Source: Namhaeicola litoreus (GTDB lineage: Bacteria; Bacteroidota; Bacteroidia; Flavobacteriales; Flavobacteriaceae). From it: a DNA stretch of 64,000 bases. Numbering within the stretch: position 1 is the stretch's first letter; each line of letters begins with the position of its first letter. A program made the position numbers and the translations under genes. The notes beneath the pieces are model-generated. The model was not told the DNA's origin. It made no database searches and saw only the letters and a program-made list of their open reading frames with translations. Shown here piece by piece: positions 8,830 through 17,900 of the stretch. The DNA is taken from positions 124,001-188,000 of the forward strand of contig NZ_JBHTMY010000004.1 of NCBI RefSeq assembly GCF_042679565.1. The letters are read 5' to 3'.

Positions 8830-9765
8830 TTATAATATTCTATTTAAGATAAAGGAAAATCTATTTGAAGATTCTGCGTCATGAATTTCTTTAAACCTGA
8901 TGAGGCCTTGATTGGGGACGCTATTTTCCGTAGAAATTCCAAAATCTATATAAGCGTAATTTAAATTTTTATAATAATTCCAAAGGTTCAGCGAAAGCAT
9001 ATCCATGGCGCACAACTGTCTGCCATCTTCAGTATCACCCCAAAAAGCTGCATAAATGATGGTTGGGTGTGATCTGTAAAAAATAGCCGATGCAAGGAAA
9101 CCGTCGTTTTGATCTGTAACTTTGAAAAAATCAATTGGCCAAAGTTCTGCCGTATCCATAATATCCTTAAACGTCATAAAGATGGGTCGGTTAAATTTTC
9201 TTCTATTTTCTACAATTAATTGATATGCAATTTCCTTTTCAATATCATCCTCAATCTTCTTAAACTCTAAGCCATTTTTTATAGCTTTCATACAATTGGT
9301 TCTCACGGCACTATCGCTGAAAATACCCGTGAATTTTTCCAGATTAACCCAACTGGTTATTTCAGGGGATACAATGTTAAATCCATTTTGTAAAAAAGTA
9401 TGTATTACTTTAGCATTAAATGTTGGACAGTAAATTGTTGGTGGTAAAGTAATTTTAAAACTATTCAAACCATTTCTTTCTAGGTATTCACCCAACATAT
9501 CTAAAAACTTTTCAATTTCATTTATTTGAATGTTTTCATGTCTAAAATGAAACCCTCCAAAGGGTGCTGAAAAGGGTGAAAGGAGCGTATTATTTTTTAG
9601 ACCAACCACTAAACCAATGTCTATTTTTTTTGATTTATTTTCAATCAAATAAATCAAATCTTCAACTTTATGGGCATTTAAGTCCAAAAAATTTTGAGTA
9701 ATAAATGGGTTTGTGCTTTTAGGAAAACGATTCTTAAATTCTTTCTGATCTACCTCAATGAGCAT
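8830..9765 (-). CDS. FemAB/GNAT-like acyltransferase
   Basis: From the first ATG (9765) the product is 311 residues. The earlier TTG at 9783 is less likely because it would deepen the overlap with the upstream gene. The C-terminal half has the acetyltransferase-type core, with AMDMLSLNLWNYYKNLNY followed by YIDFGISTENSVPNQGLIRF, a pattern of FemAB-like GNAT proteins (Acetyltransf_6). In this position, beside FdtA- and FdtB-type genes, a natural job would be N-acylation of the 3-amino-3,6-dideoxyhexose, the step done by FdtC or QdtC elsewhere. That is inference from context. The acyl donor is unknown. It overlaps the FdtA gene by 11 bp. Confidence 0.68.
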   Translation of the reverse strand: MLIEVDQKEFKNRFPKSTNPFITQNFLDLNAHKVEDLIYLIENKSKKIDIGLVVGLKNNTLLSPFSAPFGGFHFRHENIQINEIEKFLDMLGEYLERNGLNSFKITLPPTIYCPTFNAKVIHTFLQNGFNIVSPEITSWVNLEKFTGIFSDSAVRTNCMKAIKNGLEFKKIEDDIEKEIAYQLIVENRRKFNRPIFMTFKDIMDTAELWPIDFFKVTDQNDGFLASAIFYRSHPTIIYAAFWGDTEDGRQLCAMDMLSLNLWNYYKNLNYAYIDFGISTENSVPNQGLIRFKEIHDAESSNRFSFILNRIL

Positions 9766-10189
9766 TTTCTCCAGTTTTCTCAATAATAAATTGATTGTAA
9801 TCTCTTATATAATCACTTTCCACATATTTATGTGAGGCTAAAACCATACAAATTGAACCAGAAGCAAAATTGTCTAACTCTCTCCAAAGACCCGGCTTAA
9901 TGTGTAGGGCCAAATTAGGTCTATTTAGGTTTATTCGTTTTCTAAAATTTCCATCATCAATGATTACGTCAAAGCTTCCACTAGAAGCGATTATGAATTG
10001 CTCGAGTTTATAATGTGCATGACCTCCCCTCATTTCACCTGCAGGAATATCATATAGATAATAAACTCTTTTAATGTCGAAAGGTAAACTTCCATCATTT
10101 TGCACTACTGTTATATTCCCATCTTCTGTATCCACTTTAGAAAAGTCGATCACATTGCAATCAAAGACGGTATTGTTTTCTAATTTCAT
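9755..10189 (-). CDS. FdtA/WxcM-type cupin, sugar 3,4-ketoisomerase
   Basis: Using the ATG at 10189 the protein has 144 residues and a single cupin domain. It keeps the catalytic signature RVYYLYDIPAGEMRGGHAHY, with His57 and His59 in the positions that carry out the 3,4-keto shift on dTDP-4-keto-6-deoxyglucose in FdtA and QdtA. The product would feed the aminotransferase at 6746-7867. A TTG at 10213 is an alternative start but increases overlap with the preceding gene. It still overlaps the upstream cupin gene by 29 bp, showing tight coupling. It is the better catalytic candidate of the two cupins. Confidence 0.85.
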   Translation of the reverse strand: MKLENNTVFDCNVIDFSKVDTEDGNITVVQNDGSLPFDIKRVYYLYDIPAGEMRGGHAHYKLEQFIIASSGSFDVIIDDGNFRKRINLNRPNLALHIKPGLWRELDNFASGSICMVLASHKYVESDYIRDYNQFIIEKTGENAH

Positions 10190-10583
10190 CCTTTTCTTTT
10201 TTAAAAACTTCAAAATCTCTTATATAGTCATTTTCATCATAGATAATGGAAGATACAACTAAGGCCTGTGAGTTAGTCGAAAAATTTTCCATTTTCAACC
10301 AATTCATCGGAGGAATATATAGGCCATAATATGATCTATTTAAACTATACTTAAATTCTACGGGACCATTGTTAATTACTATATCAAAACTTCCAGACAT
10401 AGCAATGATAAAAACTTCAGATTTTCTAAAAGCATACAATCCTCTTTTACCTCCTCCGGGAACATCATAAATCCAGTAGGCTCGTTTAATTTTGAATGGA
10501 ATTTGGTTTTCATCCTCAAAAAAGCTTAGATTTCCTCTTGGATCCAACAACCTTGGTAGTTCTATGATTTTGGTACTATACAT
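10161..10583 (-). CDS. FdtA-like cupin lacking the catalytic histidines
   Basis: A 140-residue cupin closely related to the adjacent FdtA-type protein: it keeps PRGNLSFFEDENQIPFKIKR, the RAYWIYDVPGG strand and SGSFDIVINNG. Where the active paralogue has the HAH pair, this protein has Tyr50 and Phe52 (RGLYAFR). In characterised FdtA and QdtA these histidines are needed for the ketoisomerase step, so this copy is probably not a normal isomerase. It could be a structural partner, as WxcM-type cupins are dimers, or bind another sugar nucleotide. It is the third gene of the visible operon and overlaps the next by 29 bp. Confidence 0.75.
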   Translation of the reverse strand: MYSTKIIELPRLLDPRGNLSFFEDENQIPFKIKRAYWIYDVPGGGKRGLYAFRKSEVFIIAMSGSFDIVINNGPVEFKYSLNRSYYGLYIPPMNWLKMENFSTNSQALVVSSIIYDENDYIRDFEVFKKEKDEIRKQYRL

Positions 10584-10620
10584 TTAATAATATTTAACAA
10601 ACCTTAATTAGGATTTAAAG

Positions 10621-11550
10621 TTATTTAATAATTTTTTCTTGCCTAAGAAAATTGAGAAATTCTTTGTTGAATTTTTCAACACCGTTCTGATTTAGATGAT
10701 GGTAATCGTAGAAATGCAATGTATCAATAAACGTAGAATTTTCATTAAAATTATAATACTTTGCTATTGAACCTATTTCACGATCAAAAAAATCATTATT
10801 CTTGTAGGAATTATAAAAGTCTGTTGTCACAGGGGTTTGTACAAGAACGAGCGCAATGTTTTTTTTCGAACACATTTGTTTTATTCTCCATAGAATTTTG
10901 AGTTTTTTATGATCCTCATTCCATTTTTGATCCTCAAAACTAATCTTTTTATAAAAGTCTAATTCTCTTTCTTCACAGCCACCTTGATGATAAGTAAATT
11001 TGCCATTTTTCAGTGGTTCTGAAAAGTTAAGTTTTTCACTGAATAATTTTTCTCTTAAAAAGGCTAGCCAAAATGTATTGAAGGCAGTTAAGGATTTCAG
11101 TTTAAGTGTAAGTTTGAGGGTGTCCCAGCCTATTATTTCATTCGAGACTAAATCACATTGCGCTTCAACTCCATCGAGATTAAATATATATGGACAAACC
11201 TCGACGATTAAAATTTTTGGATTTATCTGATCCAGATATCTTTTTAAAAGCAGTTCCGTTTGATGTACAGTTTGAGAATTCGTGCCTAAATTAAATGAGG
11301 TTAAGCCGTTTTTTTCGTAAAAATTTGAATCAAAATGCATGTAAGCATGTGAGGATCCCACAAATAATATGTCCTTATGCTTCGTTTGTTTGACCTCTTT
11401 AAATCTTGTAAATGAGTGTCCTTCTGAACCAAGTCTATATCTTAAATTTTCAGGTTTAGGTGAGTATTTGTTCCATATTAACAAAAACATGAAATAGAAA
11501 ATGGTATTTATGAAAAGGAAAAGAATAAATTTTTTAAAAAACACCTTCAT
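10621..11550 (-). CDS. Membrane-anchored SGNH-like protein, partner of MBOAT
   Basis: A 309-residue protein with one N-terminal membrane helix (residues 6-26) and a periplasmic domain. ILFVGSSHAYMHFD near residue 65 fits block I of SGNH-type hydrolases and the DltD/AlgJ-like partners of MBOAT enzymes. DYHHLNQNGVEKF near the C-terminus fits the catalytic Asp-x-x-His block. It lies 2 bp after the MBOAT gene, the usual pairing for extracytoplasmic O-acetylation, in which MBOAT passes the acyl group across the membrane and the SGNH partner places it on the glycan. The SGNH assignment rests on these two motifs only. Confidence 0.7.
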   Translation of the reverse strand: MKVFFKKFILFLFINTIFYFMFLLIWNKYSPKPENLRYRLGSEGHSFTRFKEVKQTKHKDILFVGSSHAYMHFDSNFYEKNGLTSFNLGTNSQTVHQTELLLKRYLDQINPKILIVEVCPYIFNLDGVEAQCDLVSNEIIGWDTLKLTLKLKSLTAFNTFWLAFLREKLFSEKLNFSEPLKNGKFTYHQGGCEERELDFYKKISFEDQKWNEDHKKLKILWRIKQMCSKKNIALVLVQTPVTTDFYNSYKNNDFFDREIGSIAKYYNFNENSTFIDTLHFYDYHHLNQNGVEKFNKEFLNFLRQEKIIK

Positions 11551-11552
11551 TA

Positions 11553-12989
11553 CTAAAATTGAAAATAGATAAATTCACTTCCTTTTTCTGGAGACAATAT
11601 TGCAATTATCGAGATAAGTAATGAATAAAATACTAATCGAATCATTCGATTAGATTTTGCAAATGTTTTTTCTATACCGTAATTATCAGTTCTTCCAAAC
11701 CATTCAATAACAATAAAAAAAAGGATTAACACTAGGGTAAGGGTTCCCATTTTAGGAATTGTTAATAAATCTTTCTGAAATATATTTGAAATGAAATCAA
11801 AAGCCACTGTCAAATTGGGTGATCTAAAAAAGATCCAAGCAAATAATGTTAATGCAAAAGTAAAAACAATGTTTATTATGTCTTTTGGTCTTGCAAAAAT
11901 ACTACCTGGTGAGATATCGGAAAGATTAGTTCTATGCTTATTTATTAGTAGCAGTGGAATAAAGTAAAGGGCATTTACAAATCCCCAAAAAATAAATGTC
12001 CAGTTTGCACCATGCCAGAAACCGCTCACTAAAAAGACGATTAAAATATTTCTGATTTTTGTTTGCATATTTCCTTTACTTCCACCTAAAGGGATGTATA
12101 AGTAATCTCTAAACCATGTCGACAATGAAATGTGCCACCTTCTCCAGAACTCGGCTATATCTCGTGAGAAATATGGAAATGAAAAATTCTTCATTAAATT
12201 GAATCCGAAAAGTCTTGAGGTTCCAATAGCTATATCTGAATATCCGGAAAAGTCACCATAAATTTGGAAGGCAAAAAAGAAAGCACCCAATAATAATGTG
12301 CTTCCAGAGTAATTTTCATAATTATTAAAAATTTCATTGGCAAATTCTGCACAATTATCTGCAATGACCATTTTTTTGAAAAGTCCCCAAAGAATTTGCC
12401 TCATACCATCTACCGCCTTGTCATAAGAAAAAGATCGTTTAGTTAAAAATTGTGGTAGAAGATTTGTAGCCCTTTCAATTGGTCCGGCAACTAATTGTGG
12501 AAAAAAACTGACGAAAGCTGCAAAAGCAATAAAATCTTTTGTGGGTTCAAGTTTTTTTCTATAAACATCTATGCTGTAACTCATTGTTTGAAATGTATAG
12601 AAACTTATCCCAACGGGCAGAATAATGTGCATACCCTGAGCATCGATGTTCTTGCCAAAAAAACTAAAAGCTGCTACAAAATTGTCCAGAAAAAAATTAT
12701 GATATTTAAAAAATCCTAAAAACCCTAAATTTACACCAAGACTAATCCATAGGAGTATTTTTCGTTTGGATTTCGTTTGGATTCCAGATAAACCTATACC
12801 AACATAATAATCAATTAATGTACTAAATATGATTAGTGCTAAAAACCTCCAATCCCACCAACCATAAAATACGTAGCTAGCTGCAACAACCAATAGGTTT
12901 TGAAGCTTTAAATTTTTGTTTGTTACAAACCAATAAAGGATAAAAACTATTGGTAAGAAGATGGCAAAATCTAAAGAATTAAAAAGCAT
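11553..12989 (-). CDS. MBOAT-family O-acyltransferase (AlgI/DltB-like)
   Basis: A 478-residue polytopic membrane protein. The hallmark MBOAT segments are present: FWRRWHISLSTWFRDYLYIP at 281-300 and GFWHGANW at 323-330, with the conserved catalytic His326. The start NSLDFAIFLPIVFILYW and the VAASYVFYGWWDW motif are typical of AlgI and DltB relatives. It should transfer acyl, most likely acetyl, groups across the inner membrane for decoration of the exported polysaccharide together with the SGNH-like protein encoded 2 bp downstream. It is the first gene of the tightly spaced operon that runs from 12989 to beyond base 1. Confidence 0.9.
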   Translation of the reverse strand: MLFNSLDFAIFLPIVFILYWFVTNKNLKLQNLLVVAASYVFYGWWDWRFLALIIFSTLIDYYVGIGLSGIQTKSKRKILLWISLGVNLGFLGFFKYHNFFLDNFVAAFSFFGKNIDAQGMHIILPVGISFYTFQTMSYSIDVYRKKLEPTKDFIAFAAFVSFFPQLVAGPIERATNLLPQFLTKRSFSYDKAVDGMRQILWGLFKKMVIADNCAEFANEIFNNYENYSGSTLLLGAFFFAFQIYGDFSGYSDIAIGTSRLFGFNLMKNFSFPYFSRDIAEFWRRWHISLSTWFRDYLYIPLGGSKGNMQTKIRNILIVFLVSGFWHGANWTFIFWGFVNALYFIPLLLINKHRTNLSDISPGSIFARPKDIINIVFTFALTLFAWIFFRSPNLTVAFDFISNIFQKDLLTIPKMGTLTLVLILFFIVIEWFGRTDNYGIEKTFAKSNRMIRLVFYSLLISIIAILSPEKGSEFIYFQF

Positions 12990-13529
12990 AAATTCTTAAA
13001 AATACTTTTTGAGCATTCAATTGTGGATTTATGAACCTCTTGGTAAAAACATATTAATTTTATATCAGGGCTCTAGATATATAGTAGATGTCATTTATTA
13101 AGAGTCTGAAGACTTTGAAAAACGATGGTATCATTCTATTTTTATAATAACAACAATTGTCTTCCTGATAATTTGATACGGCTTCGCCTTTCCCAGTCAC
13201 ATATTGAGAATAGAATAAATCTATTAATTCCCTTTAATTTTAATTTATTTCAATTAATTGGAATTTCTCATAAAGGAATTCAACAATACTTTGAATATCA
13301 ATACTTAATTGTTTTTTTGATTTCTTAATAACAATTAATTATATCAAATATTGCATAAATCCAGATTAAATTTAACGTGATACTTTATGAGAGAAATTTA
13401 ACAGTTTGAATTTTTTCTTAATTAGCCAGAAAATAGAAGTAGTAAATCTATTATGACGTAAAATTCAATAAACCATAACTTAATTGGTTGGGTTATGGTT
13501 TATTGAAACATTTTTAAAGGATTAAAGAT
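12990..13529. other. Intergenic region, no convincing gene
   Basis: About 540 bp of very AT-rich DNA between the sugar transferase and the MBOAT gene, both on the minus strand. It holds the strong terminator described at 13464-13507 and must hold the promoter of the polysaccharide operon, but no box clear enough to name was found. A 67-codon plus-strand reading frame at 13125-13328 shows no protein-like features and is not called. Confidence 0.6.
13464..13507 (-). terminator. Strong hairpin terminator after sugar transferase
   Basis: A perfect 16-bp stem, TTCAATAAACCATAAC pairing with 13492-13507, around a 12-nt loop, followed on the minus strand by TTTTA. It lies 23 bp beyond the stop of the phosphoglycosyl transferase at 13530. 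It would separate that gene from the polysaccharide operon starting at 12989. Confidence 0.75.
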
Positions 13530-14342
13530 TTAGTATGCCTTATCATCTCCAAAAATCATTTTGAGAAAGGTATTATATATAATTTTCACATCAAAAGTTA
13601 AGGAGGCCCTTTCGATATAAACAAAATCATAACGTAAACGATTCTTGAGGTCACTAATTTGATCTATTTTGCCTCTATAGCCATTGACTTGAGCTAATCC
13701 CGTAATACCAGGTTTTACTTGTTCTCTTATAGAAAACTCAGGTATTGTCTGAACGAAGGCAGAAGTTTCTTTTAGCATATGGGGTCTTGGTCCAACAACA
13801 CTCATGTCACCAAATAATACATTGATAAACTGAGGTATTTCATCAATACTATTCTTGCGAATAAATTTACCAATTTTCGTTACTCTATGATCGTTTTTGC
13901 ATGTGGCCATGCTATCTGAATGCGTATTTAATCTCATCGACCTAAACTTATAACACTCAAATGGTGTGCCATTTAAACCTGTTCTTTGTTGTTTAAAGAA
14001 AACTGGTCCTGGAGATTCCAGTTTAATTAAGATATACATGATAGGATACAACCATGATAAGACGAAAAGAAACACACCTAAGGAAAAGAAAATGTCAAAA
14101 GCTCTTTTAAAGTGTAAAGTGTATGTGTTTTTATCTACAAGAAATTTTTTCCTAGCATTCGGGATAAATAAATATGTAGGCGTATCCCTTAAGAAATTAT
14201 TTGGTTTTGACAATAACTCATTACCATTGAGCTTATACTTCACGGTAAGTAAATCTCTTTTTTTTAAGTATGATTTTGAATATGTTGAATTAGTTTTATC
14301 TAAACTCAATAAGTCATTATAAAAAGTAAATTTTGATTCCAT
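13530..14342 (-). CDS. Initiating phosphoglycosyl transferase (bacterial sugar transferase)
   Basis: A 270-residue monotopic enzyme of the WcaJ/ExoY/PglC family that moves a sugar phosphate to undecaprenyl phosphate, the first step of glycan assembly. After an 80-residue N-terminal tail, one hydrophobic segment (about 83-107, AFDIFFSLGVFLFVL...) leads into the catalytic domain: SPGPVFFKQQRTG, YKFRSMR, the DE dyad at 167-168 in RKNSIDEIPQFINVLFGDMS, and VGPRPH. The large N-terminal membrane domain of WbaP is absent. It is transcribed separately from the main cluster, judging from the terminator after it and the long gap before it, but is its likely priming enzyme. Confidence 0.92.
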   Translation of the reverse strand: MESKFTFYNDLLSLDKTNSTYSKSYLKKRDLLTVKYKLNGNELLSKPNNFLRDTPTYLFIPNARKKFLVDKNTYTLHFKRAFDIFFSLGVFLFVLSWLYPIMYILIKLESPGPVFFKQQRTGLNGTPFECYKFRSMRLNTHSDSMATCKNDHRVTKIGKFIRKNSIDEIPQFINVLFGDMSVVGPRPHMLKETSAFVQTIPEFSIREQVKPGITGLAQVNGYRGKIDQISDLKNRLRYDFVYIERASLTFDVKIIYNTFLKMIFGDDKAY

Positions 14343-14930
14343 GTTACATTTTTTTGGGGGATTATAAAATGATTAAAAGGACAATTAATATTCTAACAAT
14401 TGCTTGTCGGAAATTAATGTTCATTCAAAAAAATGCAACAATAAAGTTGGGGAAATAATGTAGTATTCTTCCATAGCGAGGGGATTTATGTTAATAAATA
14501 AAACTTACCAAGCCAGCATAAAATTAAACTGAAGTAATAAGTATAGTGCGAATATAGTTAATTTTTTTAAAATTATACTCTTACAAAACAAAACTTTATG
14601 TGTTTTGAGTTAGAATTAGAGAATTGATAAAATTAGTACGGTGTATTTTTGACATCAAAAATTATTTGAAAATATATTTGTTAAAATATAAGTTCCTCTA
14701 ATTACTAGGTTAGTAAAAATTGAGTTTTTAGTACTCCAAGCAGAGATAAAGAGAATGCATTTTTTCATCAATTTTTTTTTAATACAATATCCCTTAAATA
14801 CTAGCGTTTTGTTCTATACCCTCCACATCTCAATTGCCGGAAATAAAATTTGGGCAATTATTAGATTGTGTTTCTCTTCTGTTAAAATTTATTAGGAATT
14901 ATCATTTGGAGTTAAGTACAAGGAAAAGTT
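14343..14930. promoter_or_regulatory. Divergent intergenic region with inverted repeat
   Basis: About 590 bp between the minus-strand sugar transferase and the plus-strand beta-helix gene; promoters for both must be here. The one structure seen is an inverted repeat AATTGCC at 14832-14838 and GGCAATT at 14853-14859, about 70 bp before the start at 14931. It could be an operator or an mRNA hairpin. Nothing protein-coding was recognised. Confidence 0.4.
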
Positions 14931-17900
14931 ATGGAAAAGAAAGTTAGGTTTTTATTTTGGGTTGTATGTTTTTTATTTATTGAATTAATCTTTGCAAAAA
15001 CTTATTATGTTTCAGCAGGGGGAAGTGATTTAAATGACGGATTAACAGAGTCTACAGCTTGGCAAAGTTTAAATAAAATTAATTCAGAAATGCTTAGGTT
15101 TCAGTCAGGCGATGTTATTGCTTTTCGTTCCGGGGATGAATTTTATGGTACTCTCAAGCTTACGAACAGAAATGGAATTAAGATTACGAGCTATGGTTCG
15201 GGTCCTAAACCTGTTTTAACTGGGGCAGAATCATTAGAGGGGTGGCAAAAGTTTTCCAACAATCTATGGGTTTCAACTATTAAGAAGCGTGTTAATCAAG
15301 TATTTTATGAAGGTAATGTTTTACAGAATGCTAGATTCCCTCATATAAAAGATGATTTTTCTGCTGAAGAGAATTATTTGAAAGTTACAAAAGCTGTTAA
15401 TAATCAAACTTTTATAAGTGATGAATTAATCGGCCATGACGATATTACGGGAGCATTTGTTCAAATTCAGTCTGCAGACTGGATTTTCTCTAGTTGCCAA
15501 ATTAAGGGATTTGATCCTGGTTCTGGACGGATTACATTAGACAAAGCGCCTGCATTTTCACTTGATAAAGGTGACAATTTTTTTATAATTGATCATGTTT
15601 CTTTACTCGATAGGGAAGGGGAATGGTATTATGATAAGGATAGTAATAAATTGTTCATTTATTCTGCATTAAATCCAAAAAAAATCAAAGTAGATACTTC
15701 AACTGGAAACGGTTTGGATTTAACAAATAGCAATAATATTTCAATTGAGAATATTAGTTTCAACTATTATAGTAATAGAGGTGTTAATGCTTTAAATTGC
15801 GATAATCTTTCAATTCAAAATTGTACTTTTCTTTATTGTTATGAAGCGTCAATTTTGACAAAAAAATGTTTAAAAACAAGTGTAATTAATAGCTACTTCA
15901 AAGGAGGTATGCAGTATTGTATAAATTTAAATATTTGGGAACCCTCAACAGTAGTTTCTAACGCAATAGTTCAAGGTAATGAAATTTTTGAATTTGCTAT
16001 GCTAAAACAAGCTACATCAAAAAATTTCCAAACAGTAATGGCAATATCTAGCCATAGTAAGGGAGATAATATTTCTCAAAATAAAATAGAAAAAGTAGGA
16101 TATTGTGGTATAAGACTACATGGTTCTGAAGCCATAGTTGAAAATAATTTTGTCAAAGATTTTTGTCTTATCTCTCATGATGGTGGTGGTATAAAAACCG
16201 GCGCACCTTCTTATGATGTGGTTTCTGCTGACGGATCTATTATAAGAAATAATATCACGGTCAACAGAAATCTAGGAGATAAATGGTTAGTTGCGGGAAT
16301 TTACATAGATGATACCACTAAAGATGTTTTAGTTTCAGGAAATACTATATCTGAGTCGTACTGGGGAGTTTATCTTCATAATAATAAAAGAATAAGCCTC
16401 CTGGATAATAAAATTTATAATACCCAGAAAAATGGGTTGTTAATGGTTGAGGACAGAAATGGTGTACTTGGTGAAATGAAAGGAAATATAGTTGAAGACA
16501 ACCAAATTTTCATGTTGAAAACGGATGAGACAGTCTTAAGAATTAGAAATAGTATAGGGGATCATTTTGATTTCGCTAGAATGGATAACAATAAATACTA
16601 CAACCCTTATTATAATAATACTGTTTCCTTAAAAATTGCTTCAAGTAATGGTAGGTATTTAAACTTACCAGATTGGAGAAAAATTTCAAATAAAGATATT
16701 AAATCATCGAATAACAATTTTAATTGGCAAGTTAAAAATCCTGAAGACAGGGTTAGATTAATTTATAATTCTGAATTTAATGATAAAACATTTCCTCTCG
16801 GCGCAAAAAATTGGGAGGATTTAGATGGCAAAATTTATGCAGGGAACATCACTTTAAAACCATTTTCGTCTGTAATATTGTTTATAACAGATAAATCTGT
16901 AGGTTCTATTAAGGCGCATGCAGGTGAGGACATTAATTTATGTTATGGTGATAGTGCAATACTTGAAGCTTCAGGAGGAACGAGCTATAAATGGAGTACT
17001 GGAGAGACTTCTCAAAGAATTACAGTAAAGCCCAATTCGACAACTACTTACACTGTAGAAGTTTCTAACGGTTCGATTTCGGATACGGATGATGTCGTGG
17101 TAACAGTTCAGCCAATGCCAATAGCCAATGCAGGCCCCGATGTAACGATTACTGAGGGGGATAGTGCTACCCTCATAGCCAATGGCGGAGATGGTTATTT
17201 ATGGAGTACTGGAGAAACTGTTGCAGAAATAGTTGTAAGTCCAAAAGCAACTAAGACATATGAGGTCATTGTAACTCAAAATGGCTGTACTGCGGTGGAT
17301 TCAGTTACTGTTGTTGTGAATAGTTCTACGACCACTAAGGGCAATGCAAATATAGCAGATGCTGGTAAGGATCAGACCATTTGTGCAGGTAACAGCGCAA
17401 CGCTTACTGCTTCAGGAGGAACAATATTCAAGTGGAGCACAGGGGAAACCACAAGGAGTATTACAGTTAATCCTATAAATACTACAATTTACAGTGTAGA
17501 GGTTTCGGATGGGACTATAAGTGATACTGATGAGGTGCTTGTTTTAGTGAATGAACTTCCACATGCAGATGCTGGACCAAATGTCACAATTGAGGTAGGC
17601 GAAAGTGCAGTTCTTTATGCAACGGGTGGTGATAGTTATTTATGGAGTACAGGGGAGAATACATCTAGTATAAAGGTAAGTCCAAATACAACCACTATAT
17701 ATGAGGTCATTGTAACTAAAAATGGATGTACTTCAATAGATTCAGTTACTGTTGTTGTGAATGGCTCAGCAACAACCAAAGGCAATGTAAATGCAGATGC
17801 TGGCAGTGATCAGTCGATATGTGAAGGGGCCAGTGCCATACTTACGGCTTCAGGGGGAACGAGTTATAAGTGGAGTACAGGAGAAACTAGCAAAAGCATT

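Noticed and set aside
13125..13328. 67-codon plus-strand frame in the gap before the sugar transferase
   Set aside because: Composition follows AT-rich background, with no signal, motif or partner gene; orientation is opposite to the cluster.
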